Part shown: one piece after another, positions 8,459 through 13,980 of the stretch
Position numbering within the stretch: position 1 is the stretch's first letter
Layout: every line of letters starts with the position of its first letter
Origin: Bacteroidota bacterium
GTDB lineage: Bacteria > Bacteroidota > Bacteroidia > UKL13-3
DNA length: 13,980 nucleotides
NCBI GenBank assembly: GCA_010027395.1
Contig: RGVD01000045.1
Span: 1 to 13,980 of the forward strand
Direction: 5' to 3'
The notes under the pieces: model-generated
The model's database searches: none
What the model saw: only the letters and a program-made list of their open reading frames with translations
What the model was told of the DNA's origin: nothing
Program-made: the position numbers and the translations under genes

Positions 8459-9171
8459 TTTTCTAATTTGGGGAGCGAATGTACAAAATCCTCCAAATTG
8501 AAAGCCTTAACCAATTCAAATTCTCCTATTTTTGTTCTGCACAGACTATCCAGATAGGCCCCGCTTTGCAATTTTTTCCCAAAATCATAAGCAATACTTC
8601 TAATATAAGTGCCTTTGCTACAAACGATGCGAAAATAGACCAATGGCATGTCAATTTTGGTTATTTCAAACTCTAAAATTTTGATTTTTCTTGCTGTCAT
8701 TTCTACTTCTACACCATCTCTAGCATTCTGATAAGCTCTAATACCATCTTTTTTTATAGCTGAGAAGATAGGCGGTATTTGCATTTGTTCACCCAGAAAA
8801 TGATTGGCAGTTTGGTATATTAAATCAGCGGTAATTTGAGATGTTTCAAAGGTTTGGTCTACCTCTGTCTCTTTGTCGCACGAAGGGCGAGTTGCACCAA
8901 GAAAAATGCTTCCCGTATATTCCTTATCCATGCCCATAAAATCATTGATTGATTTGGTTTTTTTGCCATAGCAAATAATCAATAAGCCTGTGGCTAGCGG
9001 ATCTAAAGTACCTGCATGTCCAATTTTAAATTTTCTTATTCTTTTTCCGTTTTCATAGAAATGGTGATTAAACGCTTTTACAAATGCATACTTTAATTTG
9101 TTGACTGCATCAAAACTGGTAAAGAACAGGGGCTTGTTTATTAGCAGAACCTCTCCATTTTCTAAATCCAT
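8455..9171 (-). CDS. truB: tRNA pseudouridine(55) synthase
   Basis: Makes pseudouridine 55 in the T-loop of most tRNAs. The active-site motif is GHAGTLDPLATG (51-62), with catalytic Asp57. Other TruB landmarks are 'EYTGSIFLGATRPS' (84-97), 'IPPIFSAIKKDGIRAY' (132-147) and 'CSKGTYIRSIAYDFG' (184-198). I place the start at the ATG at 9171 (238 residues), which gives the family-like 'GEVLLINKP' near the N-terminus. The frame stays open to an ATG at 9264, but those 31 extra residues overlap the end of uppP and match nothing in the family. The protein ends without a C-terminal PUA-type domain, as is common for short TruB forms. It lies 20 nt after uppP and overlaps ribF by 4 nt. Confidence 0.94.
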   Translation of the reverse strand: MDLENGEVLLINKPLFFTSFDAVNKLKYAFVKAFNHHFYENGKRIRKFKIGHAGTLDPLATGLLIICYGKKTKSINDFMGMDKEYTGSIFLGATRPSCDKETEVDQTFETSQITADLIYQTANHFLGEQMQIPPIFSAIKKDGIRAYQNARDGVEVEMTARKIKILEFEITKIDMPLVYFRIVCSKGTYIRSIAYDFGKKLQSGAYLDSLCRTKIGEFELVKAFNLEDFVHSLPKLEK

Positions 9172-9191
9172 ATAAAAATTTAAGAGTAGGA

Positions 9192-10004
9192 TTAAAGTAT
9201 ACTCAAACTTTGACCGGAGGCTAATAGAATCAAAATAGCTCCACCTAAAATGATGCGATACCATCCAAACATTTTAAAGCCGTTTTGGGTTAAAACGCTA
9301 ATGAAAGCTTTAATGGCAAGCATGGCAACTAAAAAGGCAACTGCATTGCCAATTAGCAAAATTGTTATATTGTCTGAGGTGAAAATTCTTTCCTTTACTT
9401 CAGGAACTTTAATGATATCATATATCTTCTTCGCGGTGGCACCAAACATGGTGGGAACAGCCAAAAAGAAAGAAAATTCTGCAGCCGATTTTCTGCTGAG
9501 TTTTTGGGTTAATCCTCCTAATATGGTTGATGCACTTCTTGAAACACCTGGAATCATCGAGATACACTGAAACAAACCAATAATAAAAGCATTTTTATAA
9601 GTAATAGGGCTTTCCTCTCTCAAAGAACTATCGTTTGCTTTGAACCATTTGTCAACAAATAATAAAATGAAACCACCCATTAATAATGCCAAGGCTACTG
9701 TTGTAGGGCTTTCAAGCAAACTATCAATCAGGTCATTTAATAAAATACCAAGAACCGCAGCAGGAATGAATGCTACAAATAACTTGAAATAAAAATCTAA
9801 TGATTTGAAAAAGCGCTGGAAGTATAGAACCACTACCGAAAGTATGGCACCAAGCTGAATATTTACAGTGAAGAACTTTACGAAATCATCAGGCTGCATG
9901 CCTAAGATAGCCGTTGTAATTATCATATGACCTGTGGATGAAACAGGCAAATATTCAGTCAATCCTTCTACAATAGATAAGATAATGGCTTGGAGTGTAG
10001 TCAT
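9192..10004 (-). CDS. uppP: Undecaprenyl-diphosphatase (UppP/BacA family)
   Basis: Integral membrane enzyme that dephosphorylates undecaprenyl diphosphate so that the lipid carrier for peptidoglycan and O-antigen units can be reused. Loss or gain changes bacitracin sensitivity in other bacteria. The 270-residue length and strong hydrophobicity (about 7-8 membrane segments) fit the family. Both signature motifs are present: VEGLTEYLPVSSTGH (12-26, with Glu13, Glu17 and His26) and PGVSRSAST (152-160, with Arg156). It lies 46 bp after the DUF3098 gene and 20 nt before truB, probably in one transcript. Confidence 0.96.
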   Translation of the reverse strand: MTTLQAIILSIVEGLTEYLPVSSTGHMIITTAILGMQPDDFVKFFTVNIQLGAILSVVVLYFQRFFKSLDFYFKLFVAFIPAAVLGILLNDLIDSLLESPTTVALALLMGGFILLFVDKWFKANDSSLREESPITYKNAFIIGLFQCISMIPGVSRSASTILGGLTQKLSRKSAAEFSFFLAVPTMFGATAKKIYDIIKVPEVKERIFTSDNITILLIGNAVAFLVAMLAIKAFISVLTQNGFKMFGWYRIILGGAILILLASGQSLSIL

Positions 10005-10050
10005 TTATTGGCCTAATTTAATGTTTTGAAATCTTCGAAAGCACCCAGAT

Positions 10051-10290
10051 TTAGTCTTTAGGCTTGCGCATGATGGCAAAAATTTCAATCACAAAACCAG
10101 TAAGCACCACTATTGGCGCTAATGTCAATTTTCTGAAATCGAAAATATCTGTAGTGCCATACATAAGCATAAAGCCAACTATAATCACAACAAAACCCAA
10201 TATCATCAATTGGTAGTTTTCTTTTCCAAATACAAAAGAGCCATCTTGTTTTGATGTTTCTGTTTTTTTAGGTGCTTTTATTTCGTTCAT
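10051..10290 (-). CDS. DUF3098 family small membrane protein
   Basis: A 79-residue protein with a polar, Lys-rich N-terminus (1-24), two predicted membrane helices (about 27-45 and 55-74) and a short basic tail. The segment 'FVFGKENYQLMILGFVVIIVGF' followed by 'DIFDFRKLTLAPIVVLTGF' matches my recollection of DUF3098, a family of unknown function found in Bacteroidota. It sits between ftsX and uppP. That position suggests a link to division or envelope synthesis, but no function can be read from the sequence. The 103 bp separating it from ftsX show no clear promoter or terminator. Confidence 0.82.
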   Translation of the reverse strand: MNEIKAPKKTETSKQDGSFVFGKENYQLMILGFVVIIVGFMLMYGTTDIFDFRKLTLAPIVVLTGFVIEIFAIMRKPKD

Positions 10291-10393
10291 TTTATTATTG
10301 ATTATTATTTTAAATATTGCAAAATCAAAAAAATATTCCCTGAGATTTAAATTATACTTCCAAATAATTGGGACATATCAAATCATACTCCCA

Positions 10394-11266
10394 TTAGTAT
10401 AGGTCTTCAAGCTTCATTTTCAGATATTTGTTTACACTATACCATGTGCTTATCAAACTTATTATCACTCCAAATAAAACTAAAAAAACAAATAAAACGA
10501 AATGTTGTGCCGAATCGTATAAAGCATCAATACCTATTACAAGGTTGGGCAACCAAAAAAGTAATGAGCCTAGAAGTATCGATGCTGTTATTCCTCCATA
10601 TAATCCATTAAAGCATGCTTTAACCAAATATGGTTTAGTAATAAATCCGTGAGTGGCTCCAACCAATTTCATGCTACGAATCAAAAACCTTTGTGCATAT
10701 AAGTTTAATCTCACTGTTGAATTGATTAAGGCTATAGAAATAAGGAAGAAAAATATAGTCAAACCAACCAAAATACCCATGATGTTTTTGGAATTTACAT
10801 CTATTTGTTCAAAAATGTTTTGCTGATACGAAACCTCCGCAACGGCTTTATTGTTTACGAATTTAGACTTTATTTCTATTATTTGAGCATTAGTAGCAAA
10901 TTCGGCTTGCAACCTAATTTCGATGGATGGGCGAAGTGGATTATACCCGAGGAATCCCACAAAATCTTCTCCAACCTCTCTGCTAAACTCTGCTGCGGCT
11001 GTCTCTTTTGAAATAAAATTAACACTTTTGCAATAGTTGCTTTTCTTCAACTCAATCATTATCTCATCTATGGATGTTTGTTCAGTATTTTCGTTTAGGA
11101 AAATACTTAATACCATATTTTCTTTAATTTGATTTTTGAGTTTAGTAGCTTGGATTAATATTAAGCCTATTAGACCTAACATCAACAATACCAGTGTGAT
11201 ACTTGCTGTTGCTGAAAAATAGGATATAGCTCTTTTCTTTATAATATTTTTGGTTGAATCCATCAT
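10394..11266 (-). CDS. ftsX: Cell division protein FtsX (ABC transporter-like permease)
   Basis: Membrane partner of the ATPase FtsE; FtsEX signals across the inner membrane to switch on peptidoglycan hydrolases during division. With the start at 11266 the protein has 290 residues. It has one N-terminal helix (about 17-39), an extracytoplasmic domain (about 42-160, with 'ENMVLSIFLNE' at its start) and three C-terminal helices (about 162-184, 216-240, 256-278). This is the FtsX topology, and 'RFLIRSMKLVGAT' (193-205) is the typical conserved loop. The frame extends to an ATG at 11335, but those 23 residues are not family-like and would start upstream of the candidate promoter at 11276-11305. 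A second ATG directly follows at 11263. ftsE is not in the window. The gene is divergent from leuS. Confidence 0.92.
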   Translation of the reverse strand: MMDSTKNIIKKRAISYFSATASITLVLLMLGLIGLILIQATKLKNQIKENMVLSIFLNENTEQTSIDEIMIELKKSNYCKSVNFISKETAAAEFSREVGEDFVGFLGYNPLRPSIEIRLQAEFATNAQIIEIKSKFVNNKAVAEVSYQQNIFEQIDVNSKNIMGILVGLTIFFFLISIALINSTVRLNLYAQRFLIRSMKLVGATHGFITKPYLVKACFNGLYGGITASILLGSLLFWLPNLVIGIDALYDSAQHFVLFVFLVLFGVIISLISTWYSVNKYLKMKLEDLY

Positions 11267-11275
11267 AAACGAAAG

Positions 11276-11305
11276 CGAAAATAGTATTTTGCTCTTGCTT
11301 GACAA
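11276..11305 (-). promoter_or_regulatory. Candidate ftsX promoter (Bacteroidota type)
   Basis: On the minus strand TTG (11305-11303) is followed after exactly 19 bp by TATTTTCG (11283-11276), one mismatch from TAnnTTTG. The -7 element ends only 9 nt before the ATG at 11266, so the transcript would have almost no leader. This also argues for the 11266 or 11263 start of ftsX. Confidence 0.45.
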
Positions 11306-11316
11306 TAAAAGAAGTC

Positions 11317-11340
11317 CACAGTTTTGTTTTAGCAACTGTG
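11317..11340. promoter_or_regulatory. Inverted repeat around the leuS -33 element, possible operator
   Basis: Perfect 7-bp arms, CACAGTT (11317-11323) and AACTGTG (11334-11340), are separated by 10 bp. The left arm abuts the TTG of the leuS promoter and the right arm lies in its spacer. A dimeric regulator could bind here, or the symmetry may be chance. The spacing (17 bp between equivalent arm positions) does not point to a family I can name. Confidence 0.35.
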
Positions 11341-11353
11341 AATTATACTTTTG
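11324..11353 (+). promoter_or_regulatory. leuS promoter (Bacteroidota type)
   Basis: TTG at 11324-11326, a 19-bp spacer, then a perfect TAnnTTTG (TACTTTTG) at 11346-11353. Transcription should start near 11360, giving a leader of about 75 nt before the leuS ATG. This is the best promoter match I found in the window. Confidence 0.7.
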
Positions 11354-11379
11354 CCGCTATTGCCTTAAATCATGGTTAA

Positions 11380-11423
11380 GCCCTGAAAGGGCGTAATTAA
11401 TCGAAAGTAGGGTGAAGCCCTAC
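11380..11423. repeat. REP-like double-hairpin element in the leuS leader
   Basis: Two perfect GC-rich hairpins stand out from AT-rich surroundings. The first is GCCCT-GAA-AGGGC (11380-11392). The second is GTAGGG-TGAAG-CCCTAC (11407-11423). They are joined by 14 bp of mostly A/T. A pair of short hairpins with related core sequence is the form of the REP/BIME elements that IS200-like (RAYT) transposases scatter between genes; the assignment is by form and recollection, and no transposase is present here. The element lies downstream of the leuS promoter and ends 12 nt before the ATG, so it is transcribed in the leader. AGGGC (11388-11392) can also pair with GCCCT (11417-11421), which would exclude the first hairpin. 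Confidence 0.65.
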
Positions 11424-11435
11424 AAAAACAAGAAT

Positions 11436-13980
11436 ATGGAATACAACCACAAACAAATTGAAGAACAATGGCAGCAATTTTGGGCCGATAACAAAATTTA
11501 TAATGTAAAGGAAGATACTTCAAAACCTAAATATTATGTTTTAGATATGTTCCCATATCCAAGTGGCGCTGGCTTGCATGTGGGTCATCCATTGGGTTAT
11601 ATAGCTTCTGATATTTATTCAAGATACAAAAGACTAAAAGGCTATAATGTGCTTCACCCTATGGGTTATGATGCATTTGGATTACCTGCGGAGCAATATG
11701 CAATTCAAACAGGGCAACACCCAGCAATCACTACAGAAGTAAACATCAAGCGTTATAGGGAGCAGTTAGATAAAATTGGTTTTAGTTATGATTGGGACCG
11801 CGAAGTGCGTACTTCAAATTCGGATTATTACAAATGGACACAGTGGATTTTTATCAAATTGTTTCATAGTTGGTATAACCCCAAAACAGATAAAGCGGAA
11901 CCCATTGAAACCCTTGTAAAGATATTTGAGAAAAAAGGATTTCATGGAGTAGATGATACCATTTTGAATGGTGGCATCGAAATGGATTTTGCAACCTTCA
12001 CAGGCGATGAATGGAAACAGTTTAGCGAAGAAAAGAAACAAAAAATATTACTAGGTTTTCGTTTGGCCTATTTAAGTGATACCTATGTTAATTGGTGTCC
12101 AGCCTTGGGGACGGTTCTCAGTAATGATGAGATAAAAGATGGTGTAAGCGAGCGAGGAGGACATCCTGTTGAGCGCAAATTGATGAAGCAATGGAGTATG
12201 AAAATTTCAGCGTATGCTGAGCGATTATTGCAAGATCTAAATGAGCTAGATTGGACCGAAAGTATCAAAGAAGCGCAAAGAAATTGGATTGGGAAAAGTG
12301 TAGGTTCATCTGTTGAATTTAAAATTCAAAATACCACCCTATCAATTGAGGTTTTTACCACCCGCCCTGATACCATTTTTGGAGTGAGTTTTATAGCTAT
12401 TGCCCCCGAGCACGACATGCTGAGTGAATTAGTTGATGCCGATTACATGGATGATGTTACTACATACGTTGAAGAAGCTAAGAACCGCAGTGAGCGAGAT
12501 AGACAAGCAGATGTGAAACGTATTAGTGGGCAGTTTACGGGTATGTATGCCATACACCCATTTACCGAAAAAGAAGTACCTATATGGGTGGCCGATTATG
12601 TGTTGGCTGGTTATGGTACGGGCGCAGTAATGGGCGTAGCAGCCCATGATACCCGTGATTTTGCATTTGCCAAACATTTTAATTTACCCATTCCGCAGGT
12701 GGTTATACCCGCCACCCCCGAATCCGTAGAGACGCATAATTATGCGTCTGAAAATAAGGATAACCAATTATTAGAACCATTCGATGCCAAAGAAGGTATA
12801 TTAATCAATTCATCATTCCTAAATGGTTTGTCGGTGAAAGATGCCATCAAACGTGCGATTGAAGAGATTGAAAAACGTGGCATTGGAAAAGGTAAAACCA
12901 ATTACCGTTTGCGTGATGCTATTTTCGGCCGTCAACGCTATTGGGGAGAGCCAATCCCGGTGTATTACAAAGACGGATTGCCCTATACCATTGATGAAAG
13001 CGAATTGCCATTGATATTGCCTGAAGTAGACAAATACCTGCCTACAGAAGATGGTGAACCACCATTGGCAAGGGCCAACAACTGGAAATACCAAGGTAAA
13101 TACGATTATGAGTTATCTACCATGCCAGGATGGGCGGGCAGTTCATGGTATTTTTTGCGCTACATGGACAATAAAAATACCGAAGAGTTTATAGGCAATG
13201 TGGCCAAGGATTATTGGAAACAAGTAGATTTATACATTGGTGGTAGCGAGCATGCCACAGGCCATTTGTTGTATGTGCGTTTCTGGACAAAGTTCTTGTA
13301 TGACATGGGCTTGATATCTGTAAATGAACCTGCCAAGAAATTGATTAATCAGGGGATGATACAGGGAAGAAGTAGTTTTGTATACAGATTGATTATTTGG
13401 GATTTCAAAGAACAACCTGTCAGTCTTAATAAAAATATTTTCATTTCACATTCTATAATGAAAAAATTATCAGAAAGTGTTTTTATTGATGATTTATACC
13501 AAAATTTCAGTTTTGAAGAAAAGAAATTAGTTGATGAAATAGGTTGGAAAACACAAAATGGTCATGGATTTTCTAAAATCAATGTTGACATTAGTTTTGT
13601 TAAAGATGATGAATTAGATATTGATGCATTTAAAAATTGGCGAGATGATTATAAAGATGCCGAATTCATTTTAGAAGGTGGAAAGTATATCTGTGGAAGT
13701 GAAGTCGAGAAAATGTCCAAGTCTAAATACAATGTGGTAACTCCAGATGATATCATCGAAGAATATGGAGCAGATACTTTGCGTTTGTATGAAATGTTTC
13801 TAGGCCCATTGGAACAAAGCAAACCTTGGAGCACCCAAGGCATAGAAGGGGTTCATCGTTTCTTGAAAAAACTTTGGCGATTGTTCTACAATGATAATGC
13901 ATTGTTAGTTGGCAACGAAGAACCAAGCAAACAAGAACTGAAAGCACTTCATAAATTGATTAAGAAAGTTGGAGAGGACA
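11436..13980 (+). CDS. leuS: Leucyl-tRNA synthetase, C-terminus cut by the window edge
   Basis: Class Ia synthetase that charges tRNA-Leu and edits mischarged products. The frame is open for 848 codons to the right edge; the family suggests roughly 80-100 residues are missing. The HIGH motif appears as HVGH (48-51) within 'PSGAGLHVGHPLGY' and the second ATP motif as KMSKS (759-763). The editing (CP1) domain carries TTRPDT (308-313) and 'MGVAAHDTRDFAFAKHF', so it looks active. 'FGRQRYWGEP' and 'GGSEHATGHLLY' are further landmarks. The ATG at 11436 gives a family-like N-terminus (MEYNHKQIEEQWQQFW). There is no clear Shine-Dalgarno. Two oddities are an in-frame 20-bp palindrome near residues 432-438 and a long AT-rich stretch at residues 651-715 before the KMSKS region. 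Confidence 0.97.
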   Translation, partial: MEYNHKQIEEQWQQFWADNKIYNVKEDTSKPKYYVLDMFPYPSGAGLHVGHPLGYIASDIYSRYKRLKGYNVLHPMGYDAFGLPAEQYAIQTGQHPAITTEVNIKRYREQLDKIGFSYDWDREVRTSNSDYYKWTQWIFIKLFHSWYNPKTDKAEPIETLVKIFEKKGFHGVDDTILNGGIEMDFATFTGDEWKQFSEEKKQKILLGFRLAYLSDTYVNWCPALGTVLSNDEIKDGVSERGGHPVERKLMKQWSMKISAYAERLLQDLNELDWTESIKEAQRNWIGKSVGSSVEFKIQNTTLSIEVFTTRPDTIFGVSFIAIAPEHDMLSELVDADYMDDVTTYVEEAKNRSERDRQADVKRISGQFTGMYAIHPFTEKEVPIWVADYVLAGYGTGAVMGVAAHDTRDFAFAKHFNLPIPQVVIPATPESVETHNYASENKDNQLLEPFDAKEGILINSSFLNGLSVKDAIKRAIEEIEKRGIGKGKTNYRLRDAIFGRQRYWGEPIPVYYKDGLPYTIDESELPLILPEVDKYLPTEDGEPPLARANNWKYQGKYDYELSTMPGWAGSSWYFLRYMDNKNTEEFIGNVAKDYWKQVDLYIGGSEHATGHLLYVRFWTKFLYDMGLISVNEPAKKLINQGMIQGRSSFVYRLIIWDFKEQPVSLNKNIFISHSIMKKLSESVFIDDLYQNFSFEEKKLVDEIGWKTQNGHGFSKINVDISFVKDDELDIDAFKNWRDDYKDAEFILEGGKYICGSEVEKMSKSKYNVVTPDDIIEEYGADTLRLYEMFLGPLEQSKPWSTQGIEGVHRFLKKLWRLFYNDNALLVGNEEPSKQELKALHKLIKKVGED
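12730..12749. repeat. 20-bp perfect palindrome inside the leuS coding region
   Basis: AGACGCATAA (12730-12739) is followed directly by its reverse complement, TTATGCGTCT (12740-12749). It is read in frame across residues 432-438 of LeuRS (within S-V-E-T-H-N-Y-A-S), between the conserved 'AFAKHFNLPI' and 'FDAKEGILINSSFLNGLSVK' blocks. That linker varies in length in the family. It resembles the small palindromic 'GTAGAGACGC...' elements I recall being dispersed in Bacteroidota and cyanobacterial genomes. That parallel is from memory and is unproven here. Confidence 0.6.

Noticed and set aside
9250..9570. 106-residue plus-strand frame opposite uppP
   Set aside because: It is antisense to conserved uppP codons and has no family features or start signals.
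10291..10393. Search for a promoter or terminator in the 103-bp ftsX-DUF3098 gap
   Set aside because: Partial TAnnTTTG matches occur but none has a TTG at the right distance, and there is no stable hairpin.
11372..11386. Four-codon upstream frame (M-V-K-P-stop) in the leuS leader, considered as a leader peptide
   Set aside because: It has no leucine codons and no ribosome site, so it does not fit leucine-dependent attenuation.
12539..12560. Imperfect GGGTATG...CATACACCC dyad in leuS
   Set aside because: Mismatched arms and an ordinary conserved codon run; likely coincidence.
11814..13947. Several 61-91 residue minus-strand frames opposite leuS
   Set aside because: All are shadows of the leuS coding frame; their residues mirror leuS codon use and none resembles a protein.

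Overview
The window is an AT-rich chromosomal segment from a member of the Bacteroidota. The evidence is a large secreted protein with a type IX secretion (T9SS) C-terminal sorting domain, a Bacteroidota-type order of ftsX, a DUF3098 gene, uppP, truB and ribF, near absence of Shine-Dalgarno sequences, and promoters that fit the Bacteroidota pattern TTG-N19/20-TAnnTTTG. The genus cannot be fixed from this sequence. Most of the window is conserved core genome. I see no tRNA, rRNA, CRISPR array, transposase, prophage or defence gene.

Layout. At 1-687 (minus) a SAM-dependent methyltransferase runs off the left edge. It is divergent from fmt (736-1647, plus), which formylates initiator Met-tRNA. 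Only 3 bp after fmt a small haem-binding-domain protein ends (1651-2133, minus). Upstream of it, past a strong hairpin terminator (2147-2183), lies a 1415-residue T9SS-exported modular surface protein (2194-6441, minus) with PKD, CUB-like, GEVED and Ig-like modules.

From 11266 down to 6528 (minus) is a run of cell-envelope and housekeeping genes that may be one transcription unit: ftsX (division), a two-TM DUF3098 protein, uppP (lipid carrier recycling), truB (tRNA pseudouridine 55), ribF (FMN/FAD synthesis; overlaps truB by 4 nt) and a LysM-containing M23 murein hydrolase. FtsX, UppP and the M23 protein all concern peptidoglycan and division. In other bacteria FtsEX activates M23-type hydrolases or their activators, so their linkage here is suggestive.

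ftsX is divergent from leuS (11436 to the right edge, plus), which encodes leucyl-tRNA synthetase. The 169 bp between them hold two divergent promoters, a 7-bp inverted repeat around the leuS -33 element, and a two-hairpin REP-like element in the leuS leader. A second, unrelated 20-bp perfect palindrome lies in frame inside the leuS coding region.

I did not find a convincing new multi-gene system. The observations most worth following are the small palindromic elements at leuS (one in the leader, one translated within the editing-domain region) and the hairpin that nearly abuts the haem-binding gene start.
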